Source of the DNA: CBDUBS01 sp965365445
Lineage (GTDB): Bacteria; Bacteroidota; Rhodothermia; Rhodothermales; DASSAV01
Length of the DNA stretch: 18,016 nucleotides
Direction: 5' to 3'
Assembly (NCBI GenBank): GCA_965365445.1
Contig: CBDUBS010000065.1
Location: forward strand, 1 to 18,016
In this document: piece after piece, positions 7,041 to 14,102 of the stretch
Numbering within the stretch: position 1 is the stretch's first letter
Layout of the letters: each line of letters starts with the position of its first letter
Notes under the pieces: generated by a model
Told to the model about the DNA's origin: nothing
Seen by the model: only the letters and a program-made list of their open reading frames with translations
Databases searched by the model: none
Position numbers and translations under genes: made by a program

Positions 7041-7080
7041 GCCTGCCTCTCGGGGAGGCGGGCACGGGGTTTGCTTTTTG
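7041..7080 (+). terminator. Terminator-like hairpin and T-rich tract before lolA
   Basis: GCCTGCCTC (7041-7049) pairs with GAGGCGGGC (7055-7063), nine pairs including one G-U. A T-rich stretch TTTGCTTTTT lies at 7070-7079. It looks like an intrinsic terminator for rightward transcription, for example read-through from thpR. It lies just upstream of the lolA promoter candidate and overlaps a possible -33 element, so it could instead be part of the lolA leader. Confidence 0.4.
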
Positions 7081-7094
7081 AGCACTCGTATAAT
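7070..7094 (+). promoter_or_regulatory. Candidate lolA promoter
   Basis: TTTG at 7070-7073 and TATAATCG at 7089-7096 precede the lolA ATG (7112). TATAAT is a perfect -10 hexamer and begins with the TA of the Bacteroidota -7 box. The spacing from TTTG is 15 bases, slightly short. lolA needs a promoter here because its upstream neighbour is divergent. Confidence 0.4.
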
Positions 7095-7111
7095 CGCAGT
7101 AAATTAACGAG

Positions 7112-7798
7112 ATGAAGAAAAGGATGACTACAGCTACTGAAACGCTCAATGCGCGATTCTTTGGAAGGGTCGGATGGCTCGCTCTGGCCGCCGTCCTGTT
7201 TTGGGGACAGTCTGCCGTCCAAGCCCAATCCGGCAGCCAGGTCGTAAAACGACTCAAGACGAAGTACGACACCATCAAAACGTTGAAAGCCGACTTTTCG
7301 CAGGAAATGAAATCGGCCTACAGCTCGGGCTCGGAAACATTTGCGGGCACGCTGTTCATGCAGGGTCCGAAGTACCGGGTTGAAACCGGCGCGCAGACCA
7401 TCGTAACCGATGGGAAAACAACCTGGATCTACAATCAGGCCGAGAAGCAGGTGCTGATCAACGACACCGTGCAGGATGAAAGCAGTTTTTCCATCAGCGA
7501 TTTCTTCGCCACGTTTGATAAAAAGTATGTGGCTGGCAAAGCGGAATCGGTGCGGCTCAACGGAGAAAAGCACTTCAAGGTGCGCCTGACTCCACGAAAC
7601 AAAGAATCGTTCTTCCAGGACGTCACGTTCTGGCTGCGCGACAAGGACAACCTGGTAACCCGGTTAGAAGTACTCGATGTAAACGATACGAAAATGACAT
7701 TCTCGCTGCGCAACATTCAGTTGAATCCGTCCATCGCGGCGAACCTGTTCACCTTCAAGCCCCCGAAGAACGTGGAAGTCGTGGACCTGCGTTCATAG
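7112..7798 (+). CDS. lolA: Outer-membrane lipoprotein carrier protein LolA
   Basis: LolA is the periplasmic chaperone that carries lipoproteins from the inner-membrane LolCDE exporter to the outer membrane. The 228-residue protein has a signal peptide: a basic N-region with a hydrophobic core near 20-33 (VGWLALAAVLFWG), and likely cleavage after SAVQA at residue 38. The mature part fits the LolA fold: an early helix (VVKRLKTKYDTIKTLKADFSQE), then alternating strands including FAGTLFMQGPKYRVE, TIVTDGKTTWIYNQAEKQVLI and FWLRDKDNLVTRLEVLD, ending with LFTFKPPKNVEVVDL. Start at ATG 7112; a second in-frame ATG at codon 5 would give a shorter N-region. An outer membrane is implied for the host. A strong terminator follows. 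Confidence 0.92.
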   Translation: MKKRMTTATETLNARFFGRVGWLALAAVLFWGQSAVQAQSGSQVVKRLKTKYDTIKTLKADFSQEMKSAYSSGSETFAGTLFMQGPKYRVETGAQTIVTDGKTTWIYNQAEKQVLINDTVQDESSFSISDFFATFDKKYVAGKAESVRLNGEKHFKVRLTPRNKESFFQDVTFWLRDKDNLVTRLEVLDVNDTKMTFSLRNIQLNPSIAANLFTFKPPKNVEVVDLRS

Positions 7799-7831
7799 GA
7801 CCCCGTCAATACTTGACGAACCGAAGCGAAA

Positions 7832-7874
7832 AAGCGAGCGGGATGCCTGTTCTTCCCGCTCGCTTCGCTATTTT
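7832..7874 (+). terminator. Intrinsic terminator after lolA
   Basis: A perfect 12-bp stem, AAGCGAGCGGGA (7832-7843) with TCCCGCTCGCTT (7854-7865), encloses a 10-base loop. It is followed by CGCTATTTT, a short T-run. It lies 34 bases after the lolA stop codon and should end most lolA transcription before the next gene. Confidence 0.72.
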
Positions 7875-7906
7875 GGAGGTTTCGCCTCTCTATCCGGATC
7901 ATCAGA

Positions 7907-8980
7907 TTGTCTCCACGGATCAAAGCCCTGCTGACGCAGGTGGGCAGCTTTGCCATTGCCGGTGTTCTCCTCTATCTCTCACTGCGGGGAGTGTCCCTTA
8001 AAGGCATCCTCTCGGCGCTGGAGGATGCCGACTATCGCTGGCTTCTTCCGCTGTTTGCAGCGCTCATGCTGAGCCACTGGTTGCGGGCATGGCGCTGGAA
8101 AATGCTGCTGGATGCCTTACCCGATGTGAGGGATCGTCCGACCGGAGTATCAACGAAACTGGCCTTCTACTCGGTGCTCATCGGTTACATGGTCAACTAC
8201 GCGGCTCCCCGACTCGGCGAGGTGGCCCGTTCGGCCAATCTGGCTACCCGCGCGCGCGTGTCCTTCAGCCGGGTGCTGGGTACGGTAGTCGTGGAACGCA
8301 TCCTGGACGTCGTCGTCCTTGCAGCGGGCTTACTGAGTGTCGTTTTTTTACTCCGGCGTCAGTTGCGGCTACTCGGGGAGTTGTTTGTCGATCCGCTGAC
8401 GGAGCAACTCGGAAGGATTCCCGCTTTCGGATTGCTGTTTTTGATCGGCCTGGTATCCCTGTTGCTGGTTATGCTTTACCGCCGGCTGGTACGGAGCGAC
8501 TCCCGCATAAAGCGATTCTGGTCGGGGCGGGTTCAGCCGGTCCTGAGCCACTTTGGTGAAGGGCTGTCTACCCTGCTGCGAACCGACCGACGACCGGCCA
8601 TCGTACTTAGTACGCTGGGTATCTGGTTCTGCTATCTGCTGATGGCATATCTACCCCTTGTCATGCTGGGCATTGCCCGAACGTACAACCTGAGCCTGCC
8701 GGATGCCTGGTCCATCATGCTGCTCGGCGCCATAGGGGTCGCGCTCCCTTCTCCGGGTGGGGTCGGTTCGTATCATTACATCACTATTCAAACCCTCGTG
8801 CACTTGTTCGGCACGGACGAGCAATCTGCCGCCACCTACGCCGTTCTGGCGCATGCCGCCCAATTGATTATCATGACCCTCGCCGGATTCATCAGCCTGC
8901 TCCTTCAAGGGGGAAGCTTCAAAACACTCGCTCGTCAGACGTCAGCTGCTCGCGAGAAAGAAACGGGCAACCCGGCCTGA
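7907..8980 (+). CDS. UPF0104 / lysylphosphatidylglycerol synthase-type transmembrane protein
   Basis: This 357-residue multi-pass inner-membrane protein belongs to the LPG_synthase_TM (UPF0104/YbhN) family. Characterised relatives include the flippase half of MprF and the glycosyltransferase-like AglD; here no catalytic lysyltransferase domain is present. Motifs are LRAWRWKMLL (59-68), YMVNYAAPRLGEVARSANL (94-112), VVERILDVVVLAAGLL (128-143) and PSPGGVGSYHYITIQTL (281-297). About seven or eight hydrophobic helices can be seen. The start is TTG at 7907, since no ATG or GTG lies in frame between the lolA terminator and this point; the next methionine is deep in the second helix. It probably has its own promoter after that terminator. 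Its substrate is unknown. Confidence 0.88.
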   Translation: MSPRIKALLTQVGSFAIAGVLLYLSLRGVSLKGILSALEDADYRWLLPLFAALMLSHWLRAWRWKMLLDALPDVRDRPTGVSTKLAFYSVLIGYMVNYAAPRLGEVARSANLATRARVSFSRVLGTVVVERILDVVVLAAGLLSVVFLLRRQLRLLGELFVDPLTEQLGRIPAFGLLFLIGLVSLLLVMLYRRLVRSDSRIKRFWSGRVQPVLSHFGEGLSTLLRTDRRPAIVLSTLGIWFCYLLMAYLPLVMLGIARTYNLSLPDAWSIMLLGAIGVALPSPGGVGSYHYITIQTLVHLFGTDEQSAATYAVLAHAAQLIIMTLAGFISLLLQGGSFKTLARQTSAAREKETGNPA

Positions 8981-9223
8981 CCACGCTCAAGAATCATTCC
9001 CCGATACGCACGGCGCGCATCTGATCAGCAGGCGGCATTCGTCAGGGGAAGGGCCAACCCTCCTTGCGCCCCGCCCGGAAGCGCCGGAATGGACCTTCCC
9101 GCGAACGGAGTCGGATTGCAGTAAATGATTTAAACACAATCTAATGCTGCTGCTTGCCGGCGGCCCTATCGGCATAGAAGCAAGGACCAGTGACCGGCAG
9201 CTTTCGACCATTCGCCGTCGTGG

Positions 9224-9237
9224 TTTGACGGTTCAAA
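9224..9237 (+). promoter_or_regulatory. Operator-like palindrome upstream of the 83-aa gene
   Basis: TTTGA and TCAAA flank four bases to form a short inverted repeat. The same bases include TTTGACG, which could act as a -33/-35 element with TATGAG about 19 bases downstream (9250s). It lies about 110 bases before the ATG at 9347. This is weak evidence for a regulated promoter. Confidence 0.25.
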
Positions 9238-9335
9238 GTGATTTTCCTGTATGAGTGGGCACGAATTATTACCCTTGATTCGGGAAGAGGCCTGATGTAG
9301 AGGCGGCCTGTTCGACAAGTCAGAAGTCATCATCG

Positions 9336-9341
9336 AGGGAG
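9336..9341 (+). promoter_or_regulatory. Shine-Dalgarno sequence of the 83-aa gene
   Basis: AGGGAG, inside the purine run GAGGGAGAAG (9335-9344), ends five bases before the ATG at 9347. It supports this start and stands out because most genes in the window lack such a sequence. Confidence 0.6.
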
Positions 9342-9346
9342 AAGCC

Positions 9347-9598
9347 ATGCAAGCGAAATTTGAATCCGATGCGAATCCACTTGTTGGCCTGATCAGTGAT
9401 GAAGTATACGATACCCTTACCCAGCACAACCTGTTGAGCGACAAGGGCATTCGTGACTACCAGATAAGGCAGCAATTCAGAACGCTACGGCACCGGGACA
9501 TCCCTGCATTCGACGCCATCGAATTGCTTCGGGAGGAGTATCCGTACCTGCAGTTCGATACGATCCGTAAGATCGTGTACAAGATGAACGCCCGGTAA
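9347..9598 (+). CDS. Conserved-looking small protein, unknown function (83 aa)
   Basis: I do not recognise a named family. The protein is soluble, with no signal peptide or membrane segment. It is predicted to be helical throughout, with LVGLISDEVYDTLTQHNLL (12-30), GIRDYQIRQQFRTLR (34-48) and AFDAIELLREEYPYLQFDTIRKIVYKM (54-80). The mix of acidic and basic helices with a Tyr/Arg-rich centre would fit a small DNA-binding or adaptor protein, but this is inference. The good ribosome-binding site, long upstream region and coding-like amino-acid composition argue that it is real. It converges with rlmB, with 10 bases between the stop codons. Confidence 0.72.
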   Translation: MQAKFESDANPLVGLISDEVYDTLTQHNLLSDKGIRDYQIRQQFRTLRHRDIPAFDAIELLREEYPYLQFDTIRKIVYKMNAR

Positions 9599-9608
9599 AA
9601 CGGCCCGC

Positions 9609-10424
9609 CTACTCAGGCGAGGCGGCTCGAAGCCTCGCCGCTGCATACAGGAAAATCCCGGCCGCAACGGAAGCGTTCAAGGACTCCGCCGGACCGGGCA
9701 ACGGGATCGACACCAGGTAGTCGCAGGCTTCCCGGATTCGGGGTCGCAGTCCTTTGCCCTCGCTTCCGATCACGATGACCAGCGGCCGATCCCAGTCCAT
9801 ATCCCGAACCGATGTAGTTCCTTCACCGGCGGCTCCGGCAACCCAGTATCCTCTCTCCTTCAGTTGCTCGATGGCGTCGTGCAGATTGCCCGTTCGCGCA
9901 ATGGGTATCCGGGCTGCCGTACCGGCGCTGGCTTTTATGGCCGCCGCATTCAGCGGGGCCATGTGATGTGGGGGCACAAGCACCCCTTCCACGCCGAAGG
10001 CGACGGCGCTGCGTAAAATGGCCCCGAAATTATGCGGGTCTTCGATCTGATCGAGCATGATCAGAAGCGGCTTTTTCGCTCGTACTTCATCCGGTCCCGG
10101 GGCGATTTGCCCGAGCAGCTCCTCCAGTCCGACGTAGCCAATCGGGGTGCGTAACGCAACGACCCCCTGGTGATTCGCGCCCCGTGCTTCCTGGTCCAGG
10201 CGATTTGCGGGGACGTACTGCACCTGAACCCCCGCCGACCGGGCGGCCGCACGTATTTCTTCCACCGCCCTTCCGGCGGTTCTGGATTGAAGAAGCACTT
10301 TTTCGATCTGTCCGTCAGGCAGGCGGAGGGCTTCCAGAACCGGTTTGCGGCCTGCGATTACGGTATGAGCGTCGGTTTCGGTTTGGCCGGGCATGATCTG
10401 GTTGGCAGTGTGTCGAGGGGGCAT
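9609..10424 (-). CDS. rlmB: 23S rRNA 2'-O-ribose methyltransferase RlmB-like (SpoU family)
   Basis: This SPOUT methyltransferase uses SAM to methylate a ribose in 23S rRNA (Gm2251 in E. coli). The 271-residue protein has an N-terminal substrate-binding domain beginning IAGRKPVLEALR (23-34). The catalytic SpoU motifs follow: DQIEDPHNFGAILRSA (125-140), VIVIGSEGKGLRP (216-228) and the knot motif IPLPGPAESLNASVAAGIFLY (240-260). The ATG at 10424 overlaps the TGA stop of the upstream decarboxylase by one base (TGATG), so translation is probably coupled. A second ATG at codon 11 is a possible alternative start. The SpoU family also includes tRNA methyltransferases, but the N-terminal domain favours RlmB. 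It is the last gene of the leftward run. Confidence 0.92.
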   Translation of the reverse strand: MPPRHTANQIMPGQTETDAHTVIAGRKPVLEALRLPDGQIEKVLLQSRTAGRAVEEIRAAARSAGVQVQYVPANRLDQEARGANHQGVVALRTPIGYVGLEELLGQIAPGPDEVRAKKPLLIMLDQIEDPHNFGAILRSAVAFGVEGVLVPPHHMAPLNAAAIKASAGTAARIPIARTGNLHDAIEQLKERGYWVAGAAGEGTTSVRDMDWDRPLVIVIGSEGKGLRPRIREACDYLVSIPLPGPAESLNASVAAGIFLYAAARLRAASPE

Positions 10425-11812
10425 CAGGTGGTTGCAATCCGGCGGGCCTTCGCTTCGAGCGCGTCGATGAGGGAATCCACGTACGTCTCATGCTCCGGTT
10501 TCATCAACACGCTCCTCATGAGGCGAGCCTGTTCCGTATCGACGATGAGATCGGGCCAGGCGATCTTGAGACGGTCGCTACTTACGCGGAACAGGCTCAG
10601 AAACACCGGCTCGTCCTTATCCTGCATGGCGGTCTCGAACAGCCGGTATGAAGACCCATCGATCTGCGCGCTCGTTGCTTCGGAGAATCGGCGCCCATAC
10701 GCCACGATATCCAACTCGGGTTGCAGGAAGGGCCTGAGCACATCCGACCGGGATACGCGTTCGTGCCAGGAGCGGGCCGCATGCAGGCTCGCTTCGAGCA
10801 CCGGACCCAATCCCCTCTCCGGTTGCAGCGGCAGCAGTTTCAGGGTGAGCCAGAGCGCTCCTGCCGCGGCGCCGCTACGGGAGCACTCCAGGCTTATTTC
10901 GCCCAGGTGCAGTTCGCTGGAAGTAAAGTAGGTGTATGGAGAATCGTGCTTGTAAAACCGACCCACCTCCGGGTCTCTGAATAAAACGCACCCGCACCCG
11001 TAGGGCTGGAGTCCGTGCTTGTGCGGATCCACCACGACGGAGTCGCACCGGTGGATGGCTTGCAAATGGCGACGCGTCTGTTCGGAGAGCGGGGCGGTCC
11101 GGGATCGGGCCGCCAGGGTGAAGAACCCTCCGTAAGCCGCATCCACATGGATCCTGAAACCATACCGGGCAGCCAGTCCGATTGCTTCTTCGATTGGATC
11201 GACGGCCCCCAAGCCGGTAGTTCCGGCGGTCAGCACGAGCGTTCCCAGCCGACCCGAGCGGGCAAGCCCTTCCACGGCATCCAGATCGATCCGACCGGCC
11301 GGATCCGCTTCTACCGTTGTGGTATGCGCCCCCACCACCTCGCTCATGCGGGCATGCGTATAGTGCGCCTCCCGGCTGAATGCGATGCACTTATCGGGGT
11401 GGAGGCTGCGGGCCACCCAGAGCGCTTCCAGATTGGCGATGGTTCCGCTGCTCGTGAGGTGCCCGAGCGCGACGCCGGGCAGGCCGAACATATCCGCGAG
11501 CCAGACGACGACCTCCTTTTCCATCTCGGCCGTAGGCGGGCCGCCGTCGAGCGCATGGTTGTTGGGGTTGATCCGCATTGCAGCAGCATAGGCCGCCATT
11601 GCCACAGGGTGGGGCGGCTTGAGCATCTGGCCTGCGTATCGGGGGTGAAAGAAGGGGTAATTGCCCTTCAATCGGTCGGTATACTCTGCCAGTGCGGAAG
11701 CCAGGGCCGGCGGGTCAACATCGAGGGCAGGGTGAGGTTCGAACGGTCCCCATCCTTCTTCCCAACGAGTGATCCCTGCCTGAAGCGTGTCGGTTACGGC
11801 GGCCCAATCCAT
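10424..11812 (-). CDS. Pyridoxal-phosphate-dependent group II amino-acid decarboxylase
   Basis: This 462-residue fold-type I PLP enzyme belongs to the aromatic-L-amino-acid/glutamate/tyrosine decarboxylase superfamily. Visible motifs are TSSGTIANLEALWVAR (120-135, cofactor phosphate), the ring-stacking His150 in SREAHYTHARM, TAGTTGLGAVDPIEE (195-209), HVDAAYGGFF (222-231, Asp224 to the pyridine nitrogen) and Schiff-base Lys265 in VVDPHKHGLQPYGCG. The N-terminal block NYPFFHPRYAGQMLKPPHP with INPNNHALDGGPPT also fits bacterial members. The substrate cannot be read from the sequence, and a transaminase-like activity is possible. It starts 7 bases after lgt and overlaps rlmB by one base, so it is embedded in an operon of unrelated housekeeping genes. 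Confidence 0.9.
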   Translation of the reverse strand: MDWAAVTDTLQAGITRWEEGWGPFEPHPALDVDPPALASALAEYTDRLKGNYPFFHPRYAGQMLKPPHPVAMAAYAAAMRINPNNHALDGGPPTAEMEKEVVVWLADMFGLPGVALGHLTSSGTIANLEALWVARSLHPDKCIAFSREAHYTHARMSEVVGAHTTTVEADPAGRIDLDAVEGLARSGRLGTLVLTAGTTGLGAVDPIEEAIGLAARYGFRIHVDAAYGGFFTLAARSRTAPLSEQTRRHLQAIHRCDSVVVDPHKHGLQPYGCGCVLFRDPEVGRFYKHDSPYTYFTSSELHLGEISLECSRSGAAAGALWLTLKLLPLQPERGLGPVLEASLHAARSWHERVSRSDVLRPFLQPELDIVAYGRRFSEATSAQIDGSSYRLFETAMQDKDEPVFLSLFRVSSDRLKIAWPDLIVDTEQARLMRSVLMKPEHETYVDSLIDALEAKARRIATT

Positions 11813-11819
11813 TTACGTA

Positions 11820-12770
11820 TCATCCGGTCATGCCGGCAGGAGCCGCGGCCCTGCGCATTTCTGCAGTGGGCTGTTCGGGTTGCCTTCGGTGCGTCGTGAT
11901 CGCCAGACCGATCACCCCTGCGAGGATAATGAGCACGGAAATGACCTCGGCCTGTGTCACCTGCATACCAAACAGGTCGAATACGTTGTTCACCCTGATC
12001 TGCTCGATGAGAAAGCGCTCGATGCCTACGAAAACCAGGTACAGGAAGAATAACCAGCCGTTTCGGAAGGGATGCTGACGTACGGCCCAGAGAACCCCGA
12101 AAAGTACCGCGGCCATGGCGAACTCATAGATCGGGGTCGGATACACACCCGGTTCGGGAATGGGTACGTTCAGGATGTTATTGGGATACGTTTCGGCCCA
12201 TAACCACATGGGCAGCCAGTCCGGCTTCATACTCATGTTGCTCTCAATACCCCAGTCGCCGTCGCCGGCCAGGTGGCATCCGATGCGTCCGATGCCATAG
12301 GCGATCATCAGCGCCGGGGCCACCGCATCGCCGAATGCCCACACCTTTACGCCTTTGCTATGTACATACCAGGCAAGCGCCGCACCGGCCGCAATGAGGC
12401 CTCCATAAAACGTAAACCCGCCCGTAGAGAACAGCATACGGAGCGGATTGGCGCCGAACTCCGGCAGGTTTTCGAGGATGTGAAACAGCTTGGCGCCGAG
12501 AAACCCGGCCACGAGCGCCACGATCGTTATGGTGCCGACGAGAACGGAAGGACTGGCAAGTTCCGCCGCACTACGGCGCTTGCCCTTGGCCGGAGCGGCT
12601 ACCGTGACGCCGCGAACCCGCCCCCCCGCATACATACGATCCAGTTCGAGGCGCAGCAGCCAGGCCGCCGTCAGAAAGGCCACGGCCACCATGGCGCCAA
12701 AGGAGTAGATCGGTATCGGAAACGTGAAGCCGAAGAGATCCCTGAAAAGGTCACTCAGTCGTGGATACAT
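11820..12770 (-). CDS. lgt: Prolipoprotein diacylglyceryl transferase Lgt
   Basis: Lgt transfers diacylglycerol from phosphatidylglycerol to the lipobox cysteine of prolipoproteins in the inner membrane, the first step of lipoprotein maturation. The 316-residue protein has about seven hydrophobic helices. Motifs are FPIPIYSFGAM (17-27), GGFTFYGGLIAAG (117-129), YGIGRIGCHLAGDGDWG (158-174), YPTPIYE (210-216) and GIERFLIEQIRVNN (249-262). It differs from E. coli Lgt: Tyr replaces the HGG-motif histidine, and CHLAGD replaces the NFxNGE of the signature. A basic loop of about 28 residues (46-73) follows the first helix. The ATG lies 20 bases inside the hisS end. Its lipoprotein products would be carried by LolA, also encoded here. 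Confidence 0.93.
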   Translation of the reverse strand: MYPRLSDLFRDLFGFTFPIPIYSFGAMVAVAFLTAAWLLRLELDRMYAGGRVRGVTVAAPAKGKRRSAAELASPSVLVGTITIVALVAGFLGAKLFHILENLPEFGANPLRMLFSTGGFTFYGGLIAAGAALAWYVHSKGVKVWAFGDAVAPALMIAYGIGRIGCHLAGDGDWGIESNMSMKPDWLPMWLWAETYPNNILNVPIPEPGVYPTPIYEFAMAAVLFGVLWAVRQHPFRNGWLFFLYLVFVGIERFLIEQIRVNNVFDLFGMQVTQAEVISVLIILAGVIGLAITTHRRQPEQPTAEMRRAAAPAGMTG

Positions 12771-14073
12771 AGGCAGTCCCGGAAATCTTCTCGGATTTGA
12801 AGTACGAGGCGAGGTCCTGCAGCCCTACGACGGTCTCCTCCGATGCGTCCATGCGGCGGATGCGGGCCTGACCGGCAGCCAGCGCCTCATCATCCACGAT
12901 GACCGTAAACACAGCTCCCTGCCGGTTGGCCTCGCGCATTTGCGCTTTCCGCGAGCGGCCCGTGAGATCGAGGGCGACCTGCAATCCGTTTTTCCGCAAC
13001 GTCTGCGCCGCTACGAATGCCCAGCGGCCTGCCTCGTCGCCGAGCGCAACCAGAAACACGTCCGGCGGCTCGGCTCGGGGCAACCGCCCTGATCCGATGG
13101 CCAGAAACAGCCGCTCCATGCCGGCGGCAAACCCGACGGCAGGCACCCCGGCATCGTTCCCGAATTCCAGGGCGAGCAAATCATACCGCCCTCCGCCGGC
13201 CAGGGCGCTCTGCGCTCCGAGCAACGGGCTTTCCACTTCAAAGGCCGTGCGCGTGTAATAGTCCAGCCCCCTGACAAGGAACGGATCCTCGACGAACGGA
13301 ATGCCCAGGGCCGCCAGCAGCCGTTTTACCTCTTCGTAATGCGCTTTGCTTGCCTCGTCTATGTAATCGGTCAGCAACGGGGCGTCGCGAAGGATGTCAC
13401 GCTCCGCCGCCACTTTCGTATCGAGGATACGCAGGGGGTTGCTTTCAAGCCTTTTGCGGCTCGTTTCCGTAAGCCGGTGCGCGTGCGGCTCCAGGAAGGC
13501 TTGCAGCGCCGCCTTGTACCGGGGCCTGCTTTGCTCGTCGCCCACCGTGTTGACGCGCAGGCTCAACGCTTCGACCCCGAACGTTTCATACACCGCCATC
13601 ATGGCGGCGATGGTTTCTACATCCGCTCGCGGGTCGGAAGCTCCGATAATCTCGCAACCGAACTGATGGAACTGCCGGTACCGTCCTTTCTGCGGCCGCT
13701 CGGCCCGAAAACAGGGGCCGATGTAGAACAACTTCTGAATGCCCCCGGCCTGATCAAGACGGTGCTCCAGATACGCTCGCATCACCGGAGCCGTCATTTC
13801 CGGACGAAGCACGTAATGCGTATCGCCGCGCTCGAAGGCGAACATCTCTTTGGAAACGATGTCGGTAAGCCGGCCGATGCCACGGGCGATGAGTTCCGTA
13901 GGCTCCAGGATGGGCGTGCGCAATTCACGAAAGCCGTACCGGGTAAGCACTTGCCGGATGACCGTCTCGACATAATGCCACGCATAGGCGCCCGGAATTT
14001 CATTCCCTTCCGTCACCGACGATTCCGGCAGAATATCGAAGGTGCCTTTTATATGCTGAAAATGGGTTCTCAC
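12751..14073 (-). CDS. hisS: Histidyl-tRNA synthetase
   Basis: This class II aminoacyl-tRNA synthetase charges tRNA-His. The 440-residue length is normal. KGTFDILPESS opens the protein. Motif 1 is FRELRTPILEPTELIARGIG (48-67). Motif 2 is FYIGPCFRAERPQKGRYRQFHQFGCEIIG (116-144). The histidine-specific motif LVRGLDYYTRTAFEV (266-280) contains Arg268. Motif 3 is GFAAGMERLFLAIG (314-327). The C-terminal anticodon-binding domain includes GLQVALDLTGRSRKAQMREANRQGA. Between ILP and WHYVE there are about ten more residues than in E. coli HisS. It follows the PTS EIIA gene by 29 bases and overlaps lgt by 20 bases. There is no Shine-Dalgarno sequence before ATG 14073. Confidence 0.97.
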   Translation of the reverse strand: MRTHFQHIKGTFDILPESSVTEGNEIPGAYAWHYVETVIRQVLTRYGFRELRTPILEPTELIARGIGRLTDIVSKEMFAFERGDTHYVLRPEMTAPVMRAYLEHRLDQAGGIQKLFYIGPCFRAERPQKGRYRQFHQFGCEIIGASDPRADVETIAAMMAVYETFGVEALSLRVNTVGDEQSRPRYKAALQAFLEPHAHRLTETSRKRLESNPLRILDTKVAAERDILRDAPLLTDYIDEASKAHYEEVKRLLAALGIPFVEDPFLVRGLDYYTRTAFEVESPLLGAQSALAGGGRYDLLALEFGNDAGVPAVGFAAGMERLFLAIGSGRLPRAEPPDVFLVALGDEAGRWAFVAAQTLRKNGLQVALDLTGRSRKAQMREANRQGAVFTVIVDDEALAAGQARIRRMDASEETVVGLQDLASYFKSEKISGTAYVSTTE

Positions 14074-14102
14074 AAAGACGATGGTTGTGGGCGGCAGGCC
14101 GA

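Larger units (their letters stand above)
8981..9346. other. 366-bp gap without a supported gene
   Basis: No convincing coding frame spans this gap. It holds an 8-bp palindrome CTGATCAG (9021-9028), a 7-bp inverted repeat GGGAAGG/CCTTCCC (9046-9052, 9094-9100) and an AT-rich patch around 9120-9145. Toward the 83-aa gene it holds a small operator-like palindrome and a possible promoter. Short leftward frames here lack family features. Confidence 0.5.

Noticed and set aside
7017..7106. Possible tRNA-like fold before lolA (GTTCGACTC on the leftward strand, GTAATTT/AAATTA ends)
   Set aside because: No proper D-arm, anticodon arm or five-pair T-stem can be formed and there is no CCA; it is kept only as a structured element.
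6841..7107. Short frames in the divergent gap between the SFPASDPP gene and lolA
   Set aside because: They have no start signal or family features, and the region is better explained as promoters and a hairpin.
8987..9211. 74-codon leftward frame in the 366-bp gap
   Set aside because: Its composition is irregular with no domain or ribosome-binding site.
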